NCBI GenBank assembly: GCA_963665165.1
Contig: OY761989.1
Location: 1,364,001-1,428,000 of the forward strand
DNA: 64,000 bases
Direction of reading: 5' to 3'
Origin: G963663315 sp963665165
Lineage (GTDB): Bacteria; Pseudomonadota; Gammaproteobacteria; Arenicellales; Poriferihabitantaceae
The translations under genes were made by a program, and so were the position numbers. This document shows positions 24,832 through 33,808 of this stretch, in pieces. How positions within the stretch are numbered: the first letter of the stretch is position 1; every line of letters begins with the position of its first letter. The notes beneath the pieces are model-generated. The model did no database searches, was not told where the DNA came from, and saw only the letters and a list, made by a program, of their open reading frames with translations.

Positions 24832-26925
24832 TCAGAAGGAGTACTTGATAGAGGCGGCAACAAAGTCGCGGTCGCTCAACAAGTTGGTGTCGCCGGTTTC
24901 CATGGTATAGCTGATATCCCCCTGCCAGCGGTCCAGGTAGCCCACGCCCACGCCGAAAGTGACCACCTGGCGCCCCTCCAGAAAAGCGCCGCTGGGGGTT
25001 GGACTGTTGCCGCTTATGTCATGTTGCCACTGCAGGTAAGGAGAAAGCCGCGCGGCGCCGACAGCGTTATTATAATTGAGAACTATGGCTGCCCGATATC
25101 CAAGGGAGGTGGAATCGGCAAGTTCCGAGCCGACACCGAGGCTGTCCAGCGGCACTACATCCCGGTCCGGCAAGTCATGCACGTGCATCAACGCCGCTTC
25201 TGCGATCACCGTTGTGGTGTCCGCTCCCAGGGTGGACCCGTACAATCTGGTCGCGGTAACCTGGAACTGGCTGACATCGCGTTCGACGTAGCCCTGGACG
25301 GGTTTGCCGAGTTTGCCTTCCAAAGCGGCAAGCTGCGCCTGCAGTCGACCAGCGGCAGCCAGGTCGCCTCTGGCAACCGCAGCCCGGATTTGAGGTCCGA
25401 GTTGCAGAGCCCCGATAATGGGCGACAGTCCCTCCGTAAGCAGAGCCTCCTCCGTTCTTTGCAACGGTGCGTCGGAGTGGAAGGTGTATTCGCCCTGCAA
25501 TGCCCATCCCGAGTCCGCGTGGACCGTATTGAAGCTGATCGCCATGCTCTGGACATCCTCGGGATACTCGGCGTAATAGTGCGCGGTCTTGGCATAGCGG
25601 TCAATTGCAAGGAGACTGGCGACTCCGCCAACGGTCTCGCCAACCCGCCGGGTAATCTCAGGGGCCAAACTGCTCTGGAAAGCCTGCGCCTGCGCGGCGT
25701 TCAGACTGCCCAGAAATTGGCCCAGTTGCGCATCCGAACAGGGGGCCGGGAGACCCAGAGTCTTTGCGCAAGCTGACTTGGATACAGCGCTGGTGACAGC
25801 GCTGGTGACGGCGCCGACCAAAGGACCTGCGGGATTGCTGACCGCAGCCGCGGCGGCGAGTCCCGCATCGTAGCCGGCCCGCCGGGGAATTGCGCTGGTG
25901 AGTGGCAGGTGGCTGTGACGATTGACGAAATAGAACCCGAATTCGGTGTCGTTCAGCGTCTCCGCGAAGTAACGCATGGCCAGTCCCCATTGACCGGAAT
26001 CATCCGGTTCTCTGTCCGGGCCGCGGGGTACGCCCAGAAATTTGGGGTCATGCAGCGGTTGAACCGACAGTCCCGCCGGAGCAAGGGCGCCGTTGATAGC
26101 CGGGGTGAGCGCGCCGAACCCTCCGCCCATATCCGTTGTCGCGCCATCGAGAGACCCTCCGGAAAGGAAGGCCGTATTCCCTCCGGCGCCGAAATAATCA
26201 TTCGTGGAGAAATAGGTGCCGGCGGCGTCCGCTTCCGTGTTTTCCCATTGCAGTTGATAAAAACCCTCGACTGTCAGTTTGTCGGTGGGCGCTATGGACG
26301 CCGAGAGCATCGGGACCGGCACCAGCCCTTCCCGCAGTTCCGCGCCCGGTGTACGGAATTTGGTGACGTCAAACGGGTTGATGACGTTGATACCGCCCCG
26401 GATAAAGGTGCTTTCACCCCAGTTGAGGACATGTTTGCCCAGACGCACATCCAGTGGCGCTTCGTTGATGTCGAATGTATTTGTGATATACAGGTCCAGC
26501 AGCTCGATGTCATCGCCCGCCACATCCTTCGCTTCTTCGGATAATGGTATATGCTTGCGCGTTCCTCTCCGGTTCTCGAAGTCGATGAATCCGGTGAAAC
26601 GGGTGAACAGGCCAAAATCCCGGTAATTGAGTTCCAGTTCACTGGTGAATTTCGAGGTATTGCTGACCAGACCGCGGCCATAGTTTCGTGTCCCGTCGTC
26701 GGAGTTCAGGCTGGCCCGGTCATAATCGGGTTTGGCGATACGAAAGGTGAGGCCGTGAGAGAGAGTCGTGTCAAAACTGCCGGCCCACTCTCCGCTGCCA
26801 ATCTCGGCTGCCTGTACCGGAGGCAGTGCGTATACCGCGCCGCCAATCAGGAACGCGCCTGCCAGCAGGCGTGAGGCCGGAAACGCGATTCGATGAGTGA
26901 AACAACCTGGAATTTGTTGGGTCAT
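24832..26925 (-). CDS. DUF1302 outer-membrane beta-barrel protein
   Basis: About 697 residues from ATG 26925, preceded by GGGGAAAG; the frame to 27006 lacks a signal peptide start. A signal peptide ends near PPVQAA. The mature protein shows alternating amphipathic strands throughout and ends in the aromatic residue Phe (ASIKYSF), the usual C-terminal signal of BAM-inserted barrels. Sequence features such as NWGESTFIRGGINVINPFDV are typical of DUF1302. An Ala/Ser-rich low-complexity loop lies near residues 370-400. Probably the outer-membrane component of the cluster; transported compound unknown. Confidence 0.88.
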   Translation of the reverse strand: MTQQIPGCFTHRIAFPASRLLAGAFLIGGAVYALPPVQAAEIGSGEWAGSFDTTLSHGLTFRIAKPDYDRASLNSDDGTRNYGRGLVSNTSKFTSELELNYRDFGLFTRFTGFIDFENRRGTRKHIPLSEEAKDVAGDDIELLDLYITNTFDINEAPLDVRLGKHVLNWGESTFIRGGINVINPFDVTKFRTPGAELREGLVPVPMLSASIAPTDKLTVEGFYQLQWENTEADAAGTYFSTNDYFGAGGNTAFLSGGSLDGATTDMGGGFGALTPAINGALAPAGLSVQPLHDPKFLGVPRGPDREPDDSGQWGLAMRYFAETLNDTEFGFYFVNRHSHLPLTSAIPRRAGYDAGLAAAAAVSNPAGPLVGAVTSAVTSAVSKSACAKTLGLPAPCSDAQLGQFLGSLNAAQAQAFQSSLAPEITRRVGETVGGVASLLAIDRYAKTAHYYAEYPEDVQSMAISFNTVHADSGWALQGEYTFHSDAPLQRTEEALLTEGLSPIIGALQLGPQIRAAVARGDLAAAGRLQAQLAALEGKLGKPVQGYVERDVSQFQVTATRLYGSTLGADTTTVIAEAALMHVHDLPDRDVVPLDSLGVGSELADSTSLGYRAAIVLNYNNAVGAARLSPYLQWQHDISGNSPTPSGAFLEGRQVVTFGVGVGYLDRWQGDISYTMETGDTNLLSDRDFVAASIKYSF

Positions 26926-27036
26926 GAGCTTTCCCCGGAAACATTTGATTGACGGATACTTTATAAATATTACAGGGATAATGCAAGACGATTGTTCGGC
27001 TTGCACTTTCGGGTGGTGGCGGGGCCGAAGCCGAAA

Positions 27037-27843
27037 TCAACCGGTCTGGCGCTCCTGAATCAGCGTCTGGCTGATTCCCACAGTATTGAATCCTCCGTCC
27101 ACATAGGTGATTTCCCCGGTGATGCCTGACGCCAGATCAGAGCTCAGGAACGCCGCTGTATTGCCGACTTCTTCGATGGTTACAGCGCGACCGAGGGGGG
27201 TTACCTTCTCGAAGTGCTCCAGCATTTTTTTGAAATTCCGGATCCCCGCCGCGGCCAGGGTGCGGATCGGTCCGGCTGAAATCCCGTTCACGCGAATGCC
27301 TTTTTCCCCCAGTGACTGGGCCATGTAGCGTACATTGGCTTCCAGGCTGGCTTTGGCCAGTCCCATCACGTTGTAGCCTGGCATGGAGCGAATCGAGCCG
27401 ATATAAGTCAGTGTCAGCATGGAGCCGTTTCGGCCTTCCATCAACGGCAGCGCCGCCCGGGCCATCGCGGCAAAACTGTAGGAACTGATTTCGTGGGATA
27501 CCCTGAATCCGTCACGGGTCACCGCGTCCAGGTAAAGTCCTTCCAGTTCTTCCCTGGGAGCGAACGCGATGGAATGAACCAGAATATCCAGTCCATCCCA
27601 GGCCTTGCCCAGTTCGGTGAACAGATCGTCGATCTGACGGTCACTGCTGACATCGCAGGGTAGTACGATTTCCGCGCCAAGCTGTCCGGCCAGATTCTCC
27701 ACTCGCGGTCGCATCTTTTCATTGGGATAGGTGAACGCGAGCGCCGCTCCCTGCCGGTGCATTGCCTGGGCAATCCCCCAGGCAATGGAGCGATTGCTGG
27801 CGACCCCGGCGACAAGCGCCCGTTTGCCTGACAGAAAACCCAT
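27037..27843 (-). CDS. fabI: Enoyl-[acyl-carrier-protein] reductase (NADH) FabI
   Basis: Performs the last reduction of each fatty-acid elongation cycle. 268 residues with a strong ribosome binding site (AGAGG). It is an SDR enzyme of the FabI class: GVASNRSIAWGIA nucleotide site, the Tyr157-x6-Lys164 catalytic pair in YNVMGLAK, and Tyr147. Residue 93 (HSIAFAP) is Ala where E. coli has Gly93, a position linked to triclosan sensitivity, though Ala is common in other FabIs. It lies 111 bases upstream of the DUF1302 gene on the same strand and may share its transcript. Divergent from rsmJ. Confidence 0.95.
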   Translation of the reverse strand: MGFLSGKRALVAGVASNRSIAWGIAQAMHRQGAALAFTYPNEKMRPRVENLAGQLGAEIVLPCDVSSDRQIDDLFTELGKAWDGLDILVHSIAFAPREELEGLYLDAVTRDGFRVSHEISSYSFAAMARAALPLMEGRNGSMLTLTYIGSIRSMPGYNVMGLAKASLEANVRYMAQSLGEKGIRVNGISAGPIRTLAAAGIRNFKKMLEHFEKVTPLGRAVTIEEVGNTAAFLSSDLASGITGEITYVDGGFNTVGISQTLIQERQTG

Positions 27844-27928
27844 GTGTGTTGCCTCTTTTGTTAAACTGGTTGGTTGGATTGGGTGAGCAAACCGATTTTA
27901 ACAGCATTCCAGATTATTGTACTCCGCC

Positions 27929-28675
27929 ATGCCGATGGAATCCCTTATCGTACGCTCGGACAAGGTCAGTGAAGAACTCGCAAGGCAGGCCGGCGAGTGG
28001 CTTGGAGTTGAAGTCATTCGAGCGGGTCAGGGCGGTGCTGGCAACGGAACATTCATTCTGGAGATGGAAAATCTTGAAATGGCGTTGCGGATGAATGACA
28101 GTCCCGGACTGAAACCGTTTACTCTGGACTTTAACCGGATCCGCAAAGGCGCTGGCCGGGAACCCTTGCTGCGGGCTGTTGGCGGCAACACCCGGTTTCT
28201 CGTCGATATGACTCCGGGGTGGTGCGCCGATGCAGTCCGGATCGCCAGGCATGGCATCAGGGTGTCGGCAATCGAGAGAAACCGGGTGGTCTTCCTGATG
28301 ATCCGCCACGCCAGGGCGGGAATGTCCGACACTTTGTCGAGGGAACGCCTGCAACTGTTTCATGGCCGGTCGGAGCGGTGGCTGGAAACGCGGGAGGTTC
28401 GGCCTGACGTAATCTATCTGGATCCGGTGTTTCCGGCCAGGATAAAATCCGCCGCCACCCGCAAAGCGATGGTGATTCTGCAGAGGTTGAGCCGGCATGA
28501 CGATGACGGCCATGGTGAAAATGACCGCATCCTGTTCGATACGGCCATGAACCATGCACTCAAACGCGTGGTTGTCAAAAGGCCGCGTCATGCGGCGCCA
28601 CTGGCGCCGGGCAAGGTCGGTGAAACCTGTGGCAAGCTGGTGCGGTTTGACATCTACAAACCGGGTTGCCGATGA
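27929..28675 (+). CDS. rsmJ: 16S rRNA (guanine1516-N2)-methyltransferase RsmJ
   Basis: SAM-dependent methyltransferase modifying G1516 of 16S rRNA. About 248 residues from ATG 27929 (ATG 27935 is an alternative; the TTG at 27917 is less likely). Family signatures: LDFNRIRKGAGREPLLRAVG, the SAM site FLVDMTPGWCADAVRIA, IERNRVVFLMI and the catalytic YLDPVFP (usually DPMFP). The closing KRPRHAAPL is also typical. Divergent from fabI. Confidence 0.92.
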   Translation: MPMESLIVRSDKVSEELARQAGEWLGVEVIRAGQGGAGNGTFILEMENLEMALRMNDSPGLKPFTLDFNRIRKGAGREPLLRAVGGNTRFLVDMTPGWCADAVRIARHGIRVSAIERNRVVFLMIRHARAGMSDTLSRERLQLFHGRSERWLETREVRPDVIYLDPVFPARIKSAATRKAMVILQRLSRHDDDGHGENDRILFDTAMNHALKRVVVKRPRHAAPLAPGKVGETCGKLVRFDIYKPGCR

Positions 28676-28701
28676 AATTGCCGGGGAATCACGGCCGACA
28701 A

Positions 28702-28710
28702 TGTTATATT
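28702..28710 (+). promoter_or_regulatory. Possible extended -10 promoter upstream of orn
   Basis: TGTTATATT (TGn plus TATATT) sits 57 bases before the orn ATG. No good -35 at 17 bases. Weak support. Confidence 0.3.
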
Positions 28711-28766
28711 CCGGCCTTTCGTCCATATTTTAATCGTATCCCTTGACTGGAACAGCCAAAAACAAC

Positions 28767-29324
28767 ATGCACCCGAAAAACCTGGTCTGGATCGATCTGG
28801 AAATGACCGGGCTGTCGCCTGCGACTGACCGGATTATCGAAATTGCAACCATCGTTACCGATTCCAATCTGAATATTCTGGAAGAGGGGCCCGTGATCGC
28901 GGTTCATCAACCGTTAAGGCGGCTCGTTGAGATGGACGACTGGAATACGAATGTCCATACCAAAAGCGGTCTGGTCAACCGGGTTCGGGAATCCGGCTTT
29001 GATGAACAGCGGGCGGAGCAGGTAACGATTGATTTTATTTCCGGATATGTTCCGGTTAACGGCTCCCCGCTTTGCGGCAACTCGATCTGCCAGGACCGGC
29101 GTTTTCTGGCCAATTACATGCCCAGGCTGGAATCCTATCTGCATTACCGGAATCTGGACGTTTCCTCGATCAAGGAATTGATGGTGCGTTGGCGCCCCGA
29201 CCTGCGGGACGGATTCCGCAAGAAAAACACGCATAAGGCGCTGGATGATATCCGTGAGTCCATCGAGGAACTGAAGTACTACAGGAAGACGTTTCTCAAT
29301 GTCAGCGAGCCGGGCGCTTTGTAG
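28767..29324 (+). CDS. orn: Oligoribonuclease
   Basis: DEDDh 3'-5' exonuclease that degrades RNA dinucleotides, including pGpG from cyclic-di-GMP turnover. 185 residues from ATG 28767, since the product then begins MHPKNLVWIDLEMTGL like E. coli Orn (the ORF extends to TTG 28743). The first acidic pair is D10/E12 in WIDLEM, followed by GNSICQDRRFL and the HKALDDIRESI end motif. Its last 23 bases overlap the 3' end of convergent queG. orn next to queG is a conserved gammaproteobacterial arrangement. Confidence 0.95.
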   Translation: MHPKNLVWIDLEMTGLSPATDRIIEIATIVTDSNLNILEEGPVIAVHQPLRRLVEMDDWNTNVHTKSGLVNRVRESGFDEQRAEQVTIDFISGYVPVNGSPLCGNSICQDRRFLANYMPRLESYLHYRNLDVSSIKELMVRWRPDLRDGFRKKNTHKALDDIRESIEELKYYRKTFLNVSEPGAL

Positions 29325-30396
29325 ACCGGACAGCCTTGTCCTGTCCGGCCTGTCGCTGGAGCGCCCATTGCACATGCTCGCGAACCAGTTCGCAAGGGTC
29401 GGATTGCCGCGCCTTCAGTGTGTCCCGAACCCGGTCGGACCGTGGGGCATTGCCGAGCGCCACCGCTACGTTTCTCAACCATCGCCGGTATCCGATTCTG
29501 CGGATCGCGGAACCTTCGGTGAACCGTTTGAAATCCTGCTCGCTCCAGTCGAACAATTCGCACAGCGAAGGATCGTCCAGAGTGTGCCTGCTCCTGAAAT
29601 CCGCCTCGGCCGAAAGTCTGGCGTAACGATTCCACGGGCATACCAGTTGACAATCATCACAACCATAAATCCGGTTGCCGATGGTCTTGCGAAACCTCAC
29701 TGGAATCGAACCTTCAAGCTCGATGGTCAGGTAGGAAATACAGCGCCTGGCGTCCAGTTGCCAGGGCGCCACGATAGCCCGGGTCGGGCAGACGTCGATG
29801 CAGGCGGAGCAACTGCCGCAGTGTGAGCTGACTGGCGGATCAACCGGTAACGGCAGGTCGGTATAGAGTTCACCCAGGAAAAACCATGATCCCTGTTCCC
29901 GATTGATCAGGTTCGTGTGTTTGCCGATCCAGCCATGGCCTGATTTTTCCGCCAGCGCTTTTTCCATGACCGGCGCGCTGTCGCAAAACGCGCGGTAACC
30001 GAATGGCCCGGCCAGTTCGGAAATCCGGTCCGCCAGTTTTTGCAAACGCTTGCGAACCACTTTATGGTAATCACGGCCAAGAGCGTATCGGGAGATATAC
30101 CCCTTGCTGGCGTCATCCAGGGTCTTTTGCGCTTCTGCCATCGGCTGATTCAGATAGTCCAGCCGGACCGTAATCACCCGGACAGTCCCTGGAATCAATT
30201 GACCGGGCCGGGTTCGTTTCAGGCCATGGGATTCCATGTACGCCATTTCCCCGTTAAATCCGTTTGCCAGCCACCGCTTCAATCTCTGTTCGCATTCCTC
30301 AAGATCGATGTCCGATATGGCGATTCCCGAGAATCCGAGTTCAGCGCCCCGGATTTTGATTTGTTCGGCAAGTCTTTGGAGAGTATGATGGTTCAT
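29302..30396 (-). CDS. queG: Epoxyqueuosine reductase
   Basis: Cobalamin- and Fe-S-dependent enzyme that reduces epoxyqueuosine in tRNA to queuosine. 364 residues. Two [4Fe-4S] cluster motifs are visible: CGSCSACIDVCPTRAI and the later CDDCQLVCPWNR. Upstream regions KVVRKRLQKLADRI and DSAPVMEKALAEKSGHGWIGKHTNLI fit the cobalamin/active-site domain, and a HEAT-like tail follows. Divergent from the ClC gene; its 3' end overlaps orn by 23 bases. Confidence 0.94.
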   Translation of the reverse strand: MNHHTLQRLAEQIKIRGAELGFSGIAISDIDLEECEQRLKRWLANGFNGEMAYMESHGLKRTRPGQLIPGTVRVITVRLDYLNQPMAEAQKTLDDASKGYISRYALGRDYHKVVRKRLQKLADRISELAGPFGYRAFCDSAPVMEKALAEKSGHGWIGKHTNLINREQGSWFFLGELYTDLPLPVDPPVSSHCGSCSACIDVCPTRAIVAPWQLDARRCISYLTIELEGSIPVRFRKTIGNRIYGCDDCQLVCPWNRYARLSAEADFRSRHTLDDPSLCELFDWSEQDFKRFTEGSAIRRIGYRRWLRNVAVALGNAPRSDRVRDTLKARQSDPCELVREHVQWALQRQAGQDKAVRSTKRPAR

Positions 30397-30485
30397 CCGT
30401 GTATTATATTATGAAATTCATTTGACTGATCGGGTGGCGGGGCATTCAGTCATGGGACACAACCGGGATTGAGGGTATTTTCAGC

Positions 30486-32213
30486 GTGAGCGCGATGAGA
30501 AAGATCATTCTGGTTGCCGCGCTCGGAGTCATCACCGGCGCGATTGCCGCTCTCGCTTCCATATTGTTTGTTTCACTGCTGGAAGCCGCCAGTGGCCTGT
30601 TGTCGGTTGTCCGCGACAACCTGAAAGGAGAAGGCCGGACATTCTGGCTCCTGATGACCGTCGTACTGACTCCCGCACTCGGCGGGTTGATCGTTGGCAG
30701 GCTCTTGATGACCACCCCTGAGAAGAAGCCGCTGACCCTGGCCGACTCGATCCGTAGCGCTCAAACCGTCCGATTCGACCATTCAACCCAAAGCGGTTTG
30801 ACCACTGCCCTGTCAGCGCTCGTGGCGCTGGCCAGCGGAGCGTCCGTGGGCCAATATGGACCGCTGGCGCATCTGGGCGCGACATTAGGGACCTGGTTCG
30901 CGTCCGTTACCCGTTCGACCGGATTCACGGTGACGACCGGTCTGGGCTGCGGCGCCGCCGCCGCTATAGCGACCGCGTTCAACGCGCCCATAGCCGGTTT
31001 GATTTTCGCTCATGAAGTGATTATCCGGCATTATTCGATACGCTCATTCGCACCGGTCACGGTCGCTTCAGTCATCGGTTACCTGATAGCCAATTATGTG
31101 TTCCATCGACCCCCGCTATTGGAAGTGGAGGCGCTGCCGCAGACCCATGCCAGCGAATTCCTGATCTTTATTTTCATCGGGATCATGGGCGCCTGGACGG
31201 CCATTGCCCTGATGAAGTCGGTATTGTGGGCCAGTGGGATCTCCGAAAAATGGCGCATACCCGAATATTTGAAGCCTGCGGCGGCGGGCCTGGTGGTCGG
31301 GATCGTCGCGATCCGGATTCCAGAGGTATTGCAGACCGGTGATTCGGTCGTATTCGGTTCGATTTACGGCGATGTGTTTCCCATTGGGCAAATGCTGGTC
31401 ATCCTGGTCGCCAAATTGCTGATGACCGCGTTGTGCCTCGGTTTCGGAATGGCCGGAGGCATTTTCAGTCCGTCGCTGGTGATCGGCATCCTGCTGGGTT
31501 CGATCATCGGGGAAATGGCGCCCTGGCTGTATGCGGACAACGTTTCCGGAACCACCATTTATGCGATTTGCGGTATGGTCGCGGTGGCCAGTCCGGTCAT
31601 GGGGGCGCCCCTGACCGCGATACTGATCGTGTTTGAACTGACCCGGAACTACGAACTGGCGATTGCCTCCATGATCAGCGTGGTTTTCGCAAACCTGGTT
31701 TCGTGTCCATTGTTTGGCCGGTCCTTGTTCGATGTCCAATTGCGTGAGTCAGGATACGACCTGAGCCTCGGGCGTGACAAGGTGACGATGCAGGGTCACC
31801 AAATCCAGCCTCACATCGTGTATGATTTCGTCCGTGTTTTTGTCGATCAATCGGTTGCGGAACTGCGTGACCGCCTGTTGGACTGCGATCAGACCGAAGG
31901 CTATGTCGTGGATGATGAAATGACTTATTGCGGGACAATCGACCTGCTGAAAATACTCGAATTGCAACAGCGGGAGGATTTGTCCGGAATCCGGTGCGGC
32001 GCTGTGGCGCGGCGGGAGCGGGAGATCCTGCTTGAGGATACCTCGATCTGGGACGCGATGGAGAAGACCCGGAGTTTCGTCGGCGAGAGCATTCCGGTGG
32101 TCAGGGATTACGATACCCATCAACTGATCGGCGTGATTCATGAATCGTCAATCATACAGGCGTATATGGAAAGACTCGAAAGTGTCAGGAAAGAAGAGTA
32201 TGAACATTTTTAA
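30486..32213 (+). CDS. ClC-family chloride channel/transporter with CBS domains
   Basis: 575 residues: a ClC membrane core (about residues 1-420) followed by two CBS domains (about 445-570). Conserved anion-site motifs: GQYGPLAHLG (equivalent of GREGP), NAPIAGLIFAHEV and GMAGGIFSPSLVIG. The gating glutamate (E148 in E. coli ClcA) is Tyr124, and the internal proton-pathway glutamate (E203) aligns with Val178. Both losses suggest a passive channel instead of a Cl-/H+ exchanger, by inference. It occupies the queG-tsaE gap where nnr lies in E. coli, and its end overlaps tsaE by 14 bases. GTG start with GAGGG upstream. Confidence 0.88.
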   Translation: MSAMRKIILVAALGVITGAIAALASILFVSLLEAASGLLSVVRDNLKGEGRTFWLLMTVVLTPALGGLIVGRLLMTTPEKKPLTLADSIRSAQTVRFDHSTQSGLTTALSALVALASGASVGQYGPLAHLGATLGTWFASVTRSTGFTVTTGLGCGAAAAIATAFNAPIAGLIFAHEVIIRHYSIRSFAPVTVASVIGYLIANYVFHRPPLLEVEALPQTHASEFLIFIFIGIMGAWTAIALMKSVLWASGISEKWRIPEYLKPAAAGLVVGIVAIRIPEVLQTGDSVVFGSIYGDVFPIGQMLVILVAKLLMTALCLGFGMAGGIFSPSLVIGILLGSIIGEMAPWLYADNVSGTTIYAICGMVAVASPVMGAPLTAILIVFELTRNYELAIASMISVVFANLVSCPLFGRSLFDVQLRESGYDLSLGRDKVTMQGHQIQPHIVYDFVRVFVDQSVAELRDRLLDCDQTEGYVVDDEMTYCGTIDLLKILELQQREDLSGIRCGAVARREREILLEDTSIWDAMEKTRSFVGESIPVVRDYDTHQLIGVIHESSIIQAYMERLESVRKEEYEHF

Positions 32214-32640
32214 CGCCGTGGACGAATCCTCGATGATCCGGTTGGGCCGGGAAACCTGCAAGCATATCCATGCCGGCAGTGTGGTTTTCCTGAATGGGGA
32301 ACCCGGCGCCGGCAAAACCACATTTGTCCGGGGAATTCTCAACGGTTTCGGGTATGATGGCGCGGTCACGAGCCCGACCTACACACTGGTGGAGATTTAC
32401 AATCCCGGGGACAGGGAAGTCGTTCATTTCGATTTGTATCGAATCCACTCGCCGGTCGAACTGGAAATGATCGGGATACGCGACATGATGACCGAAACCG
32501 CGATCAGTCTGGTCGAGTGGCCCGCTCACGGGAGTGGATTTCTGCCATGCCCCGACCTCGAAATTTCGATAGAATATTCAGGTCAGGGAAGAAGTATCCG
32601 GATCGAGACCCATTCCATTCATCACCCTTCCGCCCGATAG
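32200..32640 (+). CDS. tsaE: tRNA t6A-modification ATPase TsaE
   Basis: ATPase component of the TsaBDE machinery making N6-threonylcarbamoyladenosine at tRNA position 37. 146 residues from ATG 32200, which overlaps the ClC gene end by 14 bases. Walker A GEPGAGKTT at residues 33-41, then TSPTYTLVEIY and the VVHFDLYRI motif, closing with LVEWPAHG. tsaE-amiC-mutL is a conserved order. Confidence 0.94.
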   Translation: MNIFNAVDESSMIRLGRETCKHIHAGSVVFLNGEPGAGKTTFVRGILNGFGYDGAVTSPTYTLVEIYNPGDREVVHFDLYRIHSPVELEMIGIRDMMTETAISLVEWPAHGSGFLPCPDLEISIEYSGQGRSIRIETHSIHHPSAR

Positions 32641-32646
32641 CTCCGA

Positions 32647-33795
32647 GTGACCCCGTTTATCCGGAACCTGTTGATTTTCGGCCTGCTGATTTGCCAGTGG
32701 AATGATGCCTTTGCCACCGTGATTAACGATATCCGCATGTGGCATGCTCCCGACCGCACCCGAATCGTGCTGGACATGGACGAGAATGTGGAATTCAGGG
32801 AGTTTACCCTGGAATCTCCTCATCGCTTTGTGGTAGACCTGCCTCAGGCCGTACTGGCGCGTTCACTCCCGGCCCCGGATGCAATGGGGCAGTTCATTCA
32901 CCGGATGCGCAAGGGTTATCCCACCGCAAATGTGTTGCGGGTGGTTTTCGATCTCGAAAAACCGGTACGGTATGCGATTCAGATATTGAAGCCGGTTGAC
33001 CACTATCGGTATCGCCTGGTCATGGATTTTTATTCGAGGGAACCGGTAACCGGGACAGTCCAGCCTGAAAGGCAGAAGCCCCGCGATGGCCGGGCAAAGG
33101 ATTTGCTGATCCTGATCGACCCCGGACACGGTGGAGAAGATCCGGGCGCTCTGGGCAAAAATACATACGAAAAGACGGTAGTGCTCCAGATTGCGAAAAA
33201 GCTGAAGGAAAAAGTGGACAGGGAACCCGGAATGCGCGCGGAACTCACACGCAAGGGAGACTACTATGTCGGGTTGCGCAAACGAACCGGGATTGCCCGC
33301 AGACTCAAGGCGGACCTGTTCGTTTCCATTCACGCTGACGGGTTCAAGGATAAAAGTGTCCGCGGCGCTTCCGTGTATGCATTATCCCAAAGGGGCGCGA
33401 CCAGTGAATCCGCGAGATGGCTGGCTGACAAGGAAAACGCGTCGGATCTGATCGGAGGAGTCATCCTGGCCGACAAGGAGGACATGCTCGCCAACACGAT
33501 GATCGATATGTCGATGACCAAAACAGTCCAGGAAAGCCTTGTACTCGGGCGGGAAGTGCTGGATGAGTTGAAGAAAATCGGAGCCGTGCACAGCCGGCGT
33601 GTGGAACAGGCGGGATTCGCGGTGTTGAAATCACCCGATATCCCTTCAATTCTGGTGGAAACGGCCTACATTACGAACTCGAAAGAGGAAAAGTTGTTGC
33701 GAAGCGCGAAACATCAGCATCGTATCGGTGACGCGGTATTGGCGGGAATACGGAAATACATCCGGAACAACCCGACCATCTATGCAAACCGTTGA
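32647..33795 (+). CDS. amiC: N-acetylmuramoyl-L-alanine amidase with AMIN domain (AmiB/AmiC type)
   Basis: Periplasmic amidase that splits septal peptidoglycan during cell separation. 382 residues, GTG start seven bases after tsaE. Signal peptide (1-23), N-terminal AMIN domain (about 25-125, INDIRMWHAPDRTRIVLDMD), linker, then Amidase_3 with zinc motif LIDPGHGGEDPGA and a second site SIHADGF; it ends with LVETAYITN carrying the catalytic Glu. No LysM domain. Probably activated by an EnvC/NlpD-type factor encoded elsewhere. Choice between amiB and amiC names is loose. Confidence 0.93.
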   Translation: MTPFIRNLLIFGLLICQWNDAFATVINDIRMWHAPDRTRIVLDMDENVEFREFTLESPHRFVVDLPQAVLARSLPAPDAMGQFIHRMRKGYPTANVLRVVFDLEKPVRYAIQILKPVDHYRYRLVMDFYSREPVTGTVQPERQKPRDGRAKDLLILIDPGHGGEDPGALGKNTYEKTVVLQIAKKLKEKVDREPGMRAELTRKGDYYVGLRKRTGIARRLKADLFVSIHADGFKDKSVRGASVYALSQRGATSESARWLADKENASDLIGGVILADKEDMLANTMIDMSMTKTVQESLVLGREVLDELKKIGAVHSRRVEQAGFAVLKSPDIPSILVETAYITNSKEEKLLRSAKHQHRIGDAVLAGIRKYIRNNPTIYANR

Positions 33796-33808
33796 TTTCG
33801 GACCCGGC

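Noticed and set aside
23698..25776. Long plus-strand open frame of 692 codons antisense to the DUF1329 and DUF1302 genes
   Set aside because: Composition is Arg/Gln/Val-rich with no recognisable family and it mirrors strong minus-strand genes; it is a GC-driven shadow frame.
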